From DAOPJM01 sp035399665 (GTDB lineage: Bacteria > Bacillota > Clostridia > Christensenellales > CAG-138): a stretch of 64,000 nt of DNA. Both the position numbers and the translations under genes were made by a program. Position 1 is the first letter of the stretch; each line of letters begins with the position of its first letter. Below, piece after piece: positions 8,780-18,194 of this stretch. The notes under the pieces are model-generated. The model ran no database searches. It saw nothing but the letters and a program-made list of their open reading frames with translations, and was not told the origin of the DNA. The stretch is taken from the NCBI GenBank assembly GCA_035399665.1, contig DAOPJM010000003.1, positions 32,759 to 96,758 of the forward strand, read 5' to 3'.

Positions 8780-9313
8780 TTGAAGAAACCGACGACTACA
8801 CGAAAGCTTGCAATATGCGCCATGGTAACCGCGCTGTCGGTACTGTTTTTGTATGCCTCGGAAGCGGTCTCGTATGCGCGTCTGATCTGCCTGTTTCTTG
8901 TTGCTTTTACCATGCACATTCCGGCAAGGGAAGGTCAGTACGGTTACTGTTGGATTTCCTTCTTTGCAACCGCGATAATTTCCTTTTTTATTCTTCCTTC
9001 AAGGATATCATGGTTCTTCTATGTCGCCGTAGTCGGACACTACGCCATCATTCACAGGCTTATCTACAACGGCGTGAACGTCGGTTGGCTCAAAAGTCTG
9101 CTCATGCTGCTCTACTGCAATATAGGTTCGGCTGTATTGATATATCTTTTATACCTCTTTTTCGAAATCGATCCATATTCCCTGCTTCCCGATTATCCGC
9201 TTGCTATCTGTATAATCGTGCTTGAGCTGTGCTTTCTGTTCCTCGATCTCGCTTTCAATATCTGCTCTAAGCTTTACGAGAAGCGTTTGCGTCCCTTCCT
9301 CATGCATACATAA
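8780..9313 (+). CDS. Putative multi-spanning membrane protein of unknown function
   Basis: A 177-residue hydrophobic protein with about five transmembrane segments (around residues 15-35, 55-75, 80-95, 110-130, 140-165) and a positively charged C-terminus (KLYEKRLRP). I do not recognise the family. The proposed start is TTG at 8780, preceded by GGGAG; the next in-frame Met (about 8822) lies inside the first hydrophobic segment, which favours the TTG. It sits 31 nt after the J-domain gene and 29 nt before the penicillin-binding protein gene on the same strand, so it is probably part of the same transcription unit. Confidence 0.6.
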   Translation: MKKPTTTRKLAICAMVTALSVLFLYASEAVSYARLICLFLVAFTMHIPAREGQYGYCWISFFATAIISFFILPSRISWFFYVAVVGHYAIIHRLIYNGVNVGWLKSLLMLLYCNIGSAVLIYLLYLFFEIDPYSLLPDYPLAICIIVLELCFLFLDLAFNICSKLYEKRLRPFLMHT

Positions 9314-9342
9314 TTGGCGGTGGTTTTGGCACAATAATCCTT

Positions 9343-11670
9343 ATGAAGGACCGTGCCTATCGGAAAATCTTTACTCGCTTATCGGCAAGGCGCCCCATTC
9401 GGCGTCTTGTTTTGTTCTTGTCGTTCTTTATCCTTGCGCCCGTTATCGCGCTTGCCGTTATCATAATCTCGCGTGACGCATGGCATACCCTGGACGTATC
9501 GAAAATAGTGGATACAGAGCAGACTTTGATAGTTTACGACGCGGATGGCAATGTTGCTTCCTACCTGTATGGTTCTGAGAACCGCGTTGACGTATCAATT
9601 GAGCTGCTGCCCGAATATGTGAAGAACGCCTTCATAGCGGCGGAGGACGCAAGGTTTTACAGCCATTCGGGTTTCGATATAATCCGAATCTTTGGCGCGG
9701 CATGGAGCGACATAAAAGCACAGTCCTATGTCGAGGGGGCGTCAACCATAACGCAGCAGCTTATAAAGCTCACTCATCTTACCAATGAAAAGGTGATGTC
9801 TCGAAAGCTTGACGAGGCTATCTTAGCATGGCAGCTTGAGCTGTTGTACAGCAAGGACGAAATACTTGAGATGTACCTAAACTACGTCTACTTCGGCAAC
9901 GGCTGTTACGGTATTGAGGCGGCCGCTCTCAAGTATTTCGGGGTTCACTCCTATGAGCTTGACCTTTCGCAAAGCGCTTTGCTTGCGGGTGTGCTTAAAT
10001 CGCCGGCAAGGTTTTCCCCGCATCTGAGGCCCGACGCCTCCATTGGGAGACGCGGGGTTATCTTGGATTTGATGGTCGAATACGAGATGATAGGCCGTCA
10101 GGAAGCCAATAACGCGAAAGCCGAACCGCTTGTCCTTTCGCAGCATCCCGCGATAAATGCGCGTGGTTACTACATAGACTATGCCCTTAGTGTTTCATGC
10201 GAATATTTGGATTGCAGCATGACGGAGCTTTTGACAGGCGGATATGAAATACAGACCGTTATGGATTCGAACATGCAGAACCTTTGCACGGCTCTTTTTG
10301 AAAGCGACGAATTCTTCCCCTATTATGAAACCGAATCGGCTCAGGGCGCGATAGTAGTTATCAACTCCGGGGACGGCTCCGTGACCGCCATGCTTGGCGG
10401 ACGAAACGATGATACCGCGCTTGCCTACAATCGAGCCGTGAGGATACGCCGCCAACCCGGTTCGTCAATTAAGCCCATACTGGTATATGCCCCCGCTCTT
10501 GAAGCGGGCTATACGGCGGCGTCCGTTTTGCTTGATGAACGTATCAGCTTCGACGATTATACGCCGCGCAACGCAAACGGGCGCTATTCAGGCTGGGTGA
10601 CCATGCGCGAAGCCGTTACAAGATCGCTGAATATTCCTGCCGTATCCTTGTTTTGCGAGCTTGGCATAGAACGCTGTAAGAGCTTTGCGCGATCCGTTGG
10701 AATTGAGTTCGACGACTTGGACACTCGTCCCGCCTTGGCTCTTGGCGGCTTTACCTACGGCGTTTCACTCTATCAGCTTGCCGGCGCATACGCAGCCATT
10801 TCCAACAGCGGGGTGTACAACGAACCTTACGCTGTTACCGAGATTATCGGTAAGGAAGGTGAAAGCTTATACAAGCACCAAGCCAACGCTCAAAGAGTGA
10901 TGAGTATGGGCAACGCTTTCATACTCACAAGTATGCTGCAAAGCGTGGCGATAGAGGGGACGGCTAAGCGCTTGGGCGAGCTTGGCATTGACATAGCCGC
11001 AAAGACCGGTACTGTCGGTGACGATTACGGCAACCGCGATGTTTGGCTTGCGGCATACAATGCCGATTACTCCTGCGTGGTATGGATGGGCTTCGACGAC
11101 AGCAGCGACGGCAAAACCCTCCCTGCCTCCGTAGGCGGCGGCAGCTATCCCGCAGAGCTGATGTACAACCTATTCAGTCAGATATATCAAAGGTCGCAGG
11201 CTCCGCGCTTTATAACGCCATCTTCTGTTACCTATGTTCGGCTCGACGCCTTCACCTTACGCAACTCGCATATCGCGGTTCTTGCCAACAGCCTTACCCC
11301 TACTGACGAGGTTATGGGCGAATACTTCCTGCGCGGCAGTGAGCCTATGACCTCAGGGGATTACTGGACAACCCCTATTCCTCCCAGCGACCTTGCCGTA
11401 GACCTTCAGGACGAATATGTTCGGATTAGTTTTACTCCTTTGAGTGCGGATGTGATTTACCGCGTTTATCGAACCGACAGCTCAGGCTATACGGTACTTG
11501 TCGCGTCAATAGCAAACTCGGCTATAACTCAAACCATCATTGACGACGCCTCAGAGCTTTTGGGAAGCTATGAGTACTACGTCATACCTGTGCATCCTTC
11601 ACTGAAAATTGACGGCAGGGAGCTTACCGGAACATCCTCGGTTCATGTTTCCGTTTGGGTTTATCCTTGA
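9343..11670 (+). CDS. Class A penicillin-binding protein (bifunctional transglycosylase/transpeptidase)
   Basis: A 775-residue membrane-anchored peptidoglycan synthase. One N-terminal membrane helix (about residues 20-42) is followed by the glycosyltransferase-51 domain with EDARFYSHSGFD (catalytic Glu about 101) and EGASTITQQL. The transpeptidase domain carries all three penicillin-binding motifs: SSIK (nucleophile Ser about 374), SLN (about 428) and KTG (about 554). The last 120 residues resemble a fibronectin-III-like module (YVRISFTPLSADVIYRVYRTD). It polymerises and cross-links glycan strands outside the membrane. It is the last gene of the 7.3-11.7 kb set; no clear terminator hairpin follows. 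Confidence 0.92.
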   Translation: MKDRAYRKIFTRLSARRPIRRLVLFLSFFILAPVIALAVIIISRDAWHTLDVSKIVDTEQTLIVYDADGNVASYLYGSENRVDVSIELLPEYVKNAFIAAEDARFYSHSGFDIIRIFGAAWSDIKAQSYVEGASTITQQLIKLTHLTNEKVMSRKLDEAILAWQLELLYSKDEILEMYLNYVYFGNGCYGIEAAALKYFGVHSYELDLSQSALLAGVLKSPARFSPHLRPDASIGRRGVILDLMVEYEMIGRQEANNAKAEPLVLSQHPAINARGYYIDYALSVSCEYLDCSMTELLTGGYEIQTVMDSNMQNLCTALFESDEFFPYYETESAQGAIVVINSGDGSVTAMLGGRNDDTALAYNRAVRIRRQPGSSIKPILVYAPALEAGYTAASVLLDERISFDDYTPRNANGRYSGWVTMREAVTRSLNIPAVSLFCELGIERCKSFARSVGIEFDDLDTRPALALGGFTYGVSLYQLAGAYAAISNSGVYNEPYAVTEIIGKEGESLYKHQANAQRVMSMGNAFILTSMLQSVAIEGTAKRLGELGIDIAAKTGTVGDDYGNRDVWLAAYNADYSCVVWMGFDDSSDGKTLPASVGGGSYPAELMYNLFSQIYQRSQAPRFITPSSVTYVRLDAFTLRNSHIAVLANSLTPTDEVMGEYFLRGSEPMTSGDYWTTPIPPSDLAVDLQDEYVRISFTPLSADVIYRVYRTDSSGYTVLVASIANSAITQTIIDDASELLGSYEYYVIPVHPSLKIDGRELTGTSSVHVSVWVYP

Positions 11671-11760
11671 CTCTTGTACCGTAATATACATTTCTCTCTT
11701 GATTACTCCTAACAAATTCAAACTGTTGTAAAGAGATTTTACACACTTCAAACAAAACTA

Positions 11761-11790
11761 TTGACAAAAAGACAGTTTGTGATTTAGAAT
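11761..11790 (+). promoter_or_regulatory. Promoter of the GntR-family regulator
   Basis: TTGACA at 11761-11766 and TAGAAT at 11785-11790 with an 18-nt spacer. An AGGAGAGG ribosome site lies at 11811-11818 before the ATG at 11830. Confidence 0.7.
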
Positions 11791-11829
11791 ATATGATAGA
11801 AAATATCTAAAGGAGAGGATTGATGTCGT

Positions 11830-12495
11830 ATGGATTATAAAGAGCTTGCCAATTTGGTGGGGCCTCGTGTCGGAGCTACGCAAGAGTGGGTCTACCACGT
11901 CCTGAGGAAGGGTATCATTGACGGCATACTGCCGGGCGGAATGCAGCTCAAGCAAGATGAGATCTCCGCGGCGCTTAATGTCAGCCATATCCCCGTTCGC
12001 GAATCTCTGAGGCAATTGGAAGCGCAGGGGTTGGTTCGTATTCAACCCAACAGGGGCGCGTCCGTTACCCAGCTTTCCCGTGAGATGGTGATAGACATGA
12101 TGGAGATTCGTGCCTACATCTCCGCGAACATTCTCAAGACAGCGATACCGCTCATGACAGAAGATGACTTCGCTCAAGTTGCCGAGCTTATAGACCGCGA
12201 ACGCAATGAGCGCGACCTCTTTGTAGTCGAACAGATTAACTACGACTTCCACGACCTCCTTCTCAAAAAAGCCGGCAATGTCGTTGCAGATCTCATCATG
12301 GAGATAATTCACGCCAACATTGACCGTTACCTGCGCAGCTCCTTCTACTCCTCAGACGAAACTCGCCAGATTTCCATCGACGAGCATGAAGCTATCCTTG
12401 CCGCCTGCAAAGCAAGGGATGTGGACACGGCCTCGCGCCTGCTGAGCGATCACATCCTCGACGCGGTAAAGTACCTGCCCTCCACACTCCAGTAA
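11830..12495 (+). CDS. GntR-family transcriptional regulator with FCD domain
   Basis: A 221-residue DNA-binding regulator. The N-terminal winged helix-turn-helix (about residues 15-80) has the family pattern LRKGIIDGILPGGMQLKQDE, VSHIPVRESLRQLEAQGLV and PNRGASV. The C-terminal FCD effector domain (about 90-215) retains acidic and His positions (FHDLLLKKAGN, DEHEAILAACKARD) that in relatives bind metal or carboxylate ligands. It has its own promoter and a terminator follows, so it is monocistronic. No neighbouring catabolic gene lies on the same strand, so the target is not evident; the oppA-dppA region 20 kb away is possible but nothing in the sequence links them. Confidence 0.87.
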   Translation: MDYKELANLVGPRVGATQEWVYHVLRKGIIDGILPGGMQLKQDEISAALNVSHIPVRESLRQLEAQGLVRIQPNRGASVTQLSREMVIDMMEIRAYISANILKTAIPLMTEDDFAQVAELIDRERNERDLFVVEQINYDFHDLLLKKAGNVVADLIMEIIHANIDRYLRSSFYSSDETRQISIDEHEAILAACKARDVDTASRLLSDHILDAVKYLPSTLQ

Positions 12496-12515
12496 GCCTT
12501 CAATATCGCTGATTC

Positions 12516-12554
12516 GAACCCGATTGTCCGCCTCGGACTTTCGGGTTCTTTGTT
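12516..12554 (+). terminator. Rho-independent terminator of the GntR gene
   Basis: GAACCCG (12516-12522) pairs with CGGGTTC (12542-12548), with an inner GTCCG/CGGAC stem, followed by TTTGTTGT. Confidence 0.8.
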
Positions 12555-12627
12555 GTAAGGCGTCGAATGCTCTCGATTCAACTTGTGTGTTATTTGTAAC
12601 ATTATTATAAAATCCTTGCCGCAACTT

Positions 12628-12656
12628 GTGACAAAGTTCATTTCGCATAGTAGAAT
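12628..12656 (+). promoter_or_regulatory. Promoter of the VanW-family gene
   Basis: GTGACA at 12628-12633, 17-nt spacer, TAGAAT at 12651-12656. A GGAG ribosome site follows at 12677, 6 nt before the ATG at 12687. Confidence 0.6.
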
Positions 12657-12686
12657 GAAGCCATCAGAAAAGACTTGGAGAATAAT

Positions 12687-14261
12687 ATGCGTCTAACGAA
12701 AACCCAACGTAACATCCTGCTCTACTGCGGAATTGGCGGCGTGGTGCTCATAGCGGCGATCATTATATGGATTGCCGCCCTCCCCAACCCCGCCGACCCT
12801 AACGCGGATGTTGCGGAAACCCCCACAACCGACCCTGTTCTTATCGACGTCGGCACACCCGAACCCGATTATGAAGCCATACAGCACGCAGAAGAGCTGT
12901 CTGCAATTCTTTCACGCGCAACGATGCTTGAAGGCGTTTCCATAAACGACATTGACGTTAGCGGAATGACGCTTGAGGAAGCTCGTGAAGCTGTAACCCC
13001 CGCCGTTGACAGCGCCGCACAGGATTATCTGCTTTTGATACAGCAGGGTGAGACTACATACCAAATGAAAGGCATCGACGTAGTATTCACCAACAACCTT
13101 GAGGATGTTTTGACTGAGGCGTTCGGTCTTGCCCGTACGGATCTTGGCTATGACGAGGTGATGAAGCTGGTCACCGACATAAAAACCAACGGCGTACAAT
13201 ACAACGTAACGCTGTCCCTTGATGAGGCTTCCGTCGCCGCCTTTGCAAGCGAGCTAAAGACTCTTATCAGCGTACCCGCAACTGACGCGGGTATGACCGT
13301 TGACAAAGAGAACTTCGCCATAGTTTATACGGATGAAGTCTCCGGCCTTGAGCTGGACGATGTAAAGCTTACCTCCGACATTCTTGCGGCCTATGAGAGC
13401 AAGGCTTCAAGCGTTGAAGCGACTATGAATGAAGTAGCCGCAACGTTGACACGCGAGGAGATTGAGTCGCAGTATGTGCTTAGGGCTTCCTTCAAAACCA
13501 AGGTAAGCGGAACAAGCAACCGTAAATACAACGTCGGCTTCGGCGCGGACAAAATCAACGGAACCGTCTTGGCTCCCAACGAGGTTTTCTCCGCAAACGA
13601 CGTTCTTGGTGTTCGCAGCATTGCCAACGGTTGGAAGAGCGCGGGCGCATATGTCGCGGGCAAGCATGAGGATCAGCCCGGCGGCGGCGTCTGCCAGCTT
13701 TCAAGCACGCTTTATAACTGCGCGGTTCTTGCCGATTTGGAGATAGTCGAGCGCAGCAACCACTCCATGCCCGTGGGCTATGTCGATCGCGGCAGAGATG
13801 CTACCATCAATTCTGTCGGCAATATCATCGACATGAAGTTCAAGAACAACACCGAGGGCAACATAATTGTCATCGGTTTCTACACGGGCAACTATCTCAC
13901 CTTTGAGATTTACGGCCTGCCTTTTGCCAATGACGAGTATGATTCCATCGGCATTCGCACAAAGAAGATCAGCACTACCAAGATTACTACCGAATATATC
14001 GATGATCCCTCACAGCCTGAGGGCTACGAAAAGGAAGAGTACGAGGGCAACACGGGCTATGTCTATGAGTCCTACAAGCAGTATCTCAAGAATGGCGTCG
14101 TCGTTCGGGAGGAGTTCTTGGCGACCTCTACTTATAGGATGTACCCACGGGAGGTTATTCGCGGAACCGGCGCTGTGGCCGCCACACCCGTCACGACGCC
14201 TTCGACCGATCCCACCGCCGCTCCGGATCCCACCGAGGAGCCGTTCGTTCCGGAGCCTTAA
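12687..14261 (+). CDS. VanW-family exported protein with peptidoglycan-binding-like region
   Basis: A 524-residue protein with one N-terminal membrane helix (about residues 10-30) and an extracellular body. After a Pro/Asp/Thr-rich linker comes a region resembling the YoaR putative peptidoglycan-binding domains (LEGVSINDIDVSGMTLEEA, about residues 75-270). The VanW domain (about 280-420) contains KYNVGFGADKINGTVLAPNE, the conserved QPGGGVCQLSSTLYN and RSNHSMPVGYVDRGRDAT. The C-terminus is Thr/Pro-rich. The start at 12687 is preferred over a TTG four codons upstream because GGAG lies 6 nt before it. VanW proteins occur near wall genes, but their biochemical role is unknown. It is monocistronic, flanked by its own promoter and terminator. 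Confidence 0.85.
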   Translation: MRLTKTQRNILLYCGIGGVVLIAAIIIWIAALPNPADPNADVAETPTTDPVLIDVGTPEPDYEAIQHAEELSAILSRATMLEGVSINDIDVSGMTLEEAREAVTPAVDSAAQDYLLLIQQGETTYQMKGIDVVFTNNLEDVLTEAFGLARTDLGYDEVMKLVTDIKTNGVQYNVTLSLDEASVAAFASELKTLISVPATDAGMTVDKENFAIVYTDEVSGLELDDVKLTSDILAAYESKASSVEATMNEVAATLTREEIESQYVLRASFKTKVSGTSNRKYNVGFGADKINGTVLAPNEVFSANDVLGVRSIANGWKSAGAYVAGKHEDQPGGGVCQLSSTLYNCAVLADLEIVERSNHSMPVGYVDRGRDATINSVGNIIDMKFKNNTEGNIIVIGFYTGNYLTFEIYGLPFANDEYDSIGIRTKKISTTKITTEYIDDPSQPEGYEKEEYEGNTGYVYESYKQYLKNGVVVREEFLATSTYRMYPREVIRGTGAVAATPVTTPSTDPTAAPDPTEEPFVPEP

Positions 14262-14302
14262 GCCTTCGATTAGTCTATAAATTCATTATTCAACTTCAAA
14301 TG

Positions 14303-14330
14303 CCGTTCCCGCTTGGAACGGTATTTGTTT
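14303..14330 (+). terminator. Rho-independent terminator of the VanW gene
   Basis: CCGTTCC (14303-14309), 5-nt loop, GGAACGG (14315-14321), then TATTTGTTT. It shows that the upstream in-frame ATG at 14300 cannot be the start of the next gene. Confidence 0.85.
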
Positions 14331-14356
14331 ATACGGTAAGTCTTTGGGATATACTA
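14325..14356 (+). promoter_or_regulatory. Possible promoter of the ger operon, -10 box 7 nt before the start codon
   Basis: TATACTA at 14350-14356 resembles a sigma-A -10, and also the sigma-G -10 form CATACTA with one change. A TTGTTT at 14325 is 19 nt upstream, longer than ideal; for sigma-G the TTATA at 14329 would be the -35. No Shine-Dalgarno sequence is seen before the ATG at 14363. Confidence 0.4.
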
Positions 14357-14362
14357 TATTTC

Positions 14363-15943
14363 ATGAACAGGAAGGATATCCTAAATGACATACTGAGGTT
14401 TGACAAGCCTTATGACTGCTTTGAGCTGCTTGAAACAGAGAGCGGCGACGAAACCAGCTTTTGCGGCGCGGAAAGGGAAAGGCGCAAGGAAGAAGCGCCG
14501 CAAGCCGAAAAGCTTTACCGCAGCTTGAACCGCAACAAATCGTGGCTCAAAAAGGAGTTCCATACCGATACTAACACCGATATTATCCTCCGCGAATTTG
14601 ACATAGGCAAACGCTCTGCGCTCGCCGTATTCGTCAATGGTATGGCGGATGAAAATCAAATCAGTGATTTCATCCTCCGCCCCTCGCTTCAAATTGACGA
14701 GTTGAACGGATGCGCCGACATTCTCATACGCAAGGTATTGCCTATGCAGGAGGTCGAGGCAACAAACGAACGCAGTAAGGTTAAGACCGCCATATGTGAG
14801 GGCCGAACCGCGTTATTTGTCGATGGATGCGCTGACGTCGCGCTCATGGACACGCGCGGCTTTGCTTCGCGCACCATCGGCACGACCCAGAACGAAACAG
14901 TCGTTATAGGCCCCAACGAAGCGTTTACCGAAAACCTGAGAACGAATGTAACTCAAATGCGCCGTATAATCAAGAAGCCTGAGTTCATCTGCAAGTTCCA
15001 GGATGCGGGCGCATCCAACCATATAAGACTTGCGCTTTGCTATATCGAGGGGCTTACCAATCGTTCGCTTCTCCGTGAGGTACAGCGCAGGCTGTCGAAT
15101 ATCAGTACTGATGTAATACTGGACGCGGGAAGCATTAAGCAGCTTATCGAAACCCATCCTTTTGCGCCAATTTCGCAGAGTATGTCCACCGAAAGGCCCG
15201 ACCGAGCTGCAATGGCCGTAATGCAGGGCAAGGTTGTGCTGCTCTTGGAGGGCAGCCCGCAGGCGCTTGTCATGCCCGTCACTCTCTTTGAGCTTATGGC
15301 TTCCGCCGAGGACGCGTATCAGCGTCAGCCTATCGGCAGCCTTGTCAAGCTTGTGCGGTACTTCGGCGCGGCATTATCCGTACTTATGCCCGCGTACTTC
15401 TTGGCCGTCGCCATGCATCATCAAGGGCTGTTGTCAAGCGAGGTTCTAAACACCGTCATCGCCTCCCGCGAGATGGTGTTCCTTCCCATGCCCGTTGAGA
15501 TGGTGTTCCTGCTAATCGTGTTTCAGCTTGTTAGGGAGGCGGGCGTCCGAGTTCCGGGCGCTGCCGGTCAAACCGTAGGCATAATTGGCGGTCTCATACT
15601 CGGTCAAGCCGCTGTCGCGGCCAACATCGTATCCACTGTGGTATTGATAATAGTTGCGTTGACGGGTCTTGGCAATTACACCATACCCAACTATGAATTG
15701 CAGCTCTCAGTCGCATACTTCAGGATTATACTCTGTATCCTCGCATCGTTGAGCGGTCTGTTGGGTTTCTTCTCAGGCATTCTTATAGCCATCGCGCTGC
15801 TGTGCTCCATGAAATCATTTGGCGTGCCAATGCTAAGTCCGCTTTCACCCGCGACAAAGCGGCGGCACGGGTTGGTTCTCCGCCGCAAGCTTAGGCAGCA
15901 TTCACAGCCGATAGACTACTCCAACAGTGAGGGACAAGTATGA
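14363..15943 (+). CDS. Spore germinant receptor A subunit (GerA family)
   Basis: A 526-residue GerA-family subunit of the inner-spore-membrane germinant receptor. The hydrophilic N-terminal half has family features such as FVNGMADENQISDFIL, VEATNERSKVKTAICEGRTALFVDG and TIGTTQNETVVIGPNEAFTENLRTN. The C-terminal half has about five membrane helices beginning after YQRQPIGSLVKLVRYFGA, with VFQLVREAGVRVPGAAGQTVGIIGG, the most conserved stretch of the family, around residue 390. The ATG at 14363 is chosen because the earlier in-frame ATG lies inside the preceding terminator. Its TGA overlaps the ATG of the B subunit by 4 nt. Confidence 0.93.
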   Translation: MNRKDILNDILRFDKPYDCFELLETESGDETSFCGAERERRKEEAPQAEKLYRSLNRNKSWLKKEFHTDTNTDIILREFDIGKRSALAVFVNGMADENQISDFILRPSLQIDELNGCADILIRKVLPMQEVEATNERSKVKTAICEGRTALFVDGCADVALMDTRGFASRTIGTTQNETVVIGPNEAFTENLRTNVTQMRRIIKKPEFICKFQDAGASNHIRLALCYIEGLTNRSLLREVQRRLSNISTDVILDAGSIKQLIETHPFAPISQSMSTERPDRAAMAVMQGKVVLLLEGSPQALVMPVTLFELMASAEDAYQRQPIGSLVKLVRYFGAALSVLMPAYFLAVAMHHQGLLSSEVLNTVIASREMVFLPMPVEMVFLLIVFQLVREAGVRVPGAAGQTVGIIGGLILGQAAVAANIVSTVVLIIVALTGLGNYTIPNYELQLSVAYFRIILCILASLSGLLGFFSGILIAIALLCSMKSFGVPMLSPLSPATKRRHGLVLRRKLRQHSQPIDYSNSEGQV

Positions 15944-17055
15944 ACATGATGAGCGGGAGGTTCGGCAAGCAGGAAGCCTGCGCCGCGTGCGTCAACGCAA
16001 TACTTGCAAGCTGCTTCTTTGCTGTTGACAGCAGCTCTGCCTATTCAAAGGGAAACGTAATCGTATTGTCAAGTATATTGGCCTTCCTTTTGAGCTTCCT
16101 TTTTATCCTTGCCATACAAAGACTGCTTGTAAAGCACGACGTCCAAGACCTCTTTTCATTGATGGATAGAACTCTTGGGCGTTTTGTCTCTGTGATACTA
16201 TGCCTGTTTTTCGACGCGCTGTTTGTATTCATGTCCTCCGCGCCCGTATCAAACGCCCTGCTCTCCTTGAAAGCTTCAATCTATACGGAGAACAATTTCT
16301 ACGATCTGTTGACCTACTTCCTCCCCTGCGTGGCCATACCCATTTTGCTTGGTGCGGAAGCCATAGTCCGTACTTGTCGAGTATTGGTAATCCCCAACAT
16401 AGTCATCACACTTATCGCTGTGATCCTTGCGGGGCAGAGCTATCACATTTACAACCTCTTTCCCGTCCTCGGCGCGGGCGCATCGGAAATAGCCTTTCAA
16501 ACGCTTATGTCGCTTTTGCGCATCCTCCCCGCCATCCTTGCCTTGCTTGTACTTGGCGGATCACTTCAGGGTATTAAGAACACCATATACTGCTGTAAGT
16601 TCAGCATAATCGTGGGTGGGCTGTTCGTTGTAATAGGTGAACTCTGCCTCGGCCTCGCCTACAACTACAATCAGCTGAGTAACCTCGCGTTCCCCTTCGT
16701 TAACCTTACAACAGCGGTCAGGTACTCACAGCAGCCCTTGCGCTTCGATCGTGTCGCCATGTTCATATGGCTGCTGTCCACCTTCTTAACCACTGTTTAC
16801 TACTGCTTTAGCGCTGCCTTCCTGCTTGTGAAGGGGTTTGGAATACGAGACATTCGCCCAACAGCGCTCATGTGTGCGGGCGCGGCTGTCTCGGTATGCT
16901 ATCTTATGGCTTCGGGCAAGAGCCACGACCAAAACGAATTTGAGAGCATCGCAACCTTCGGAGCCTATGCCCTGATTGGCATACTGCTGTTGATAATGCT
17001 TGTCGGAGCAATAACCCAAAGGAGGAATGAAAAATGCGCAAAAGCCTGCGCTTGA
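15940..17055 (+). CDS. Spore germinant receptor B subunit (GerB/YndE-type permease-like)
   Basis: A 371-residue integral membrane protein with about ten helices, of the GerAB branch of the amino acid-polyamine-organocation superfamily. The start overlaps the A-subunit stop (ATGA), and the stop lies 22 nt inside the C-subunit gene. It resembles family members in length, topology and place in the A-B-C order. The B subunit is the one known to bind germinant in Bacillus GerA, but specificity cannot be read from this sequence. Confidence 0.88.
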   Translation: MNMMSGRFGKQEACAACVNAILASCFFAVDSSSAYSKGNVIVLSSILAFLLSFLFILAIQRLLVKHDVQDLFSLMDRTLGRFVSVILCLFFDALFVFMSSAPVSNALLSLKASIYTENNFYDLLTYFLPCVAIPILLGAEAIVRTCRVLVIPNIVITLIAVILAGQSYHIYNLFPVLGAGASEIAFQTLMSLLRILPAILALLVLGGSLQGIKNTIYCCKFSIIVGGLFVVIGELCLGLAYNYNQLSNLAFPFVNLTTAVRYSQQPLRFDRVAMFIWLLSTFLTTVYYCFSAAFLLVKGFGIRDIRPTALMCAGAAVSVCYLMASGKSHDQNEFESIATFGAYALIGILLLIMLVGAITQRRNEKCAKACA

Positions 17056-18185
17056 TAGCGGCGATTCTTTTGATTGTCTTGCTTTGTCCTTGCGCCGCGT
17101 GCCTTGAGTCGCTGCCCTTGGATGAGTTCCTTTATGTACTGGATCTGGGCGTCGAGGAGGGTGAAACCTTGACCTACAACTTTGTCTTTATGGTCAGCGT
17201 GTCGGTTCGCTCAGGCGACAGCTCCAATACCTCGGTGCAAATTCTCTCGTCAGAGGGACGAGACCTGTTCGAGGCTGTCGAAGCCCTGTCCGCTGTCGTT
17301 CCAAAGAAGATTACCTTCTCGCGCATGACCCTGCTCGTATTCTCGGAAAACCTCGCAAGGGGCGGTGACATACCTGATATTCTTGACTTCGATGAAGCTC
17401 GGCTGAAGATAAGGGACAACATCAGGGTACTCATATCTTCGTCACCGATGAAGGAGCTTTTCGAATGCATGATATCCGAAAACGATCCCTCCATGAGCAA
17501 GCTCAAATCCAATCTTGAAAACAACTCGGTATACAGCGGAACGATAGTTGACAGAACCCTTCGTGAAATGCGATTTCATCTCAAGGACAAGATATGCGAC
17601 GTTTCCGTTGGCTATTGCGCGGTTAATGCAAAGACGCCGACAAACGACATGGTAAGCATTGATTCATACCCCTTTGTCGCGGGCGGGCTGCTTGTTGAAG
17701 GGTCGATGGGTACAAGCCTTATCGGGACAGCCGTGTTCAACGGTTCCGCCATGGTCGGTGTGCTTGACGGTCAAAACACCTGCTTTGTCATGATGGTGAC
17801 TGACGAATTCACTGAAGGTCGAGTTTGGCTGAAATCTCCCGATGGGGATGATATGTGCGTACTCTTAACCAAGGCACAAAAGCCTCGCGTAAGGGTCAGC
17901 GGGTCAATCGCGTATGTCGAATGCTTTCTCACGGCTAAAGTTGATACGCCTAAGCTGTCAAATGAAATAGATGAGGAGCAGCTTATTTTGCACATAAGCC
18001 GTCAGTTAAAGAGCCGAGCCGACGCTGTGTTTGACGCACTAAAGGATAAGCGGTCAGACGTCTATTCCTTCGGCGCATGGGCCGTCATGAACTTTTCAGA
18101 CACAGAGGCATGGGAGAGCTATGACTGGAAGTCGGTTTACTCCGAATTGCAATGCGAGTTCGTTTTTACTCTTAAGCTTGCCTGA
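17034..18185 (+). CDS. Spore germinant receptor C subunit (Ger(x)C lipoprotein)
   Basis: A 383-residue lipoprotein of the Ger(x)C family. A signal peptide (MRKSLRLIAAILLIVLL) ends in a CAAC lipobox with Cys at about residue 23. Recognisable family stretches are LDLGVEEGETLTYNF, the PKKITFSRMTLLVFSENLA segment and IRVLISSSPMKELFE. The C subunit forms the soluble part of the receptor at the outer face of the inner spore membrane. It overlaps the B gene by 22 nt and is followed 9 nt later by a 54-codon ORF, so the operon is A-B-C-small protein. Confidence 0.9.
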   Translation: MRKSLRLIAAILLIVLLCPCAACLESLPLDEFLYVLDLGVEEGETLTYNFVFMVSVSVRSGDSSNTSVQILSSEGRDLFEAVEALSAVVPKKITFSRMTLLVFSENLARGGDIPDILDFDEARLKIRDNIRVLISSSPMKELFECMISENDPSMSKLKSNLENNSVYSGTIVDRTLREMRFHLKDKICDVSVGYCAVNAKTPTNDMVSIDSYPFVAGGLLVEGSMGTSLIGTAVFNGSAMVGVLDGQNTCFVMMVTDEFTEGRVWLKSPDGDDMCVLLTKAQKPRVRVSGSIAYVECFLTAKVDTPKLSNEIDEEQLILHISRQLKSRADAVFDALKDKRSDVYSFGAWAVMNFSDTEAWESYDWKSVYSELQCEFVFTLKLA

Positions 18186-18194
18186 GGAGTTCGT

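Noticed and set aside
14300..14362. Upstream ATG at 14300 as the start of the GerA-family gene.
   Set aside because: It lies within the VanW-gene terminator; the family-like N-terminus begins at 14363.
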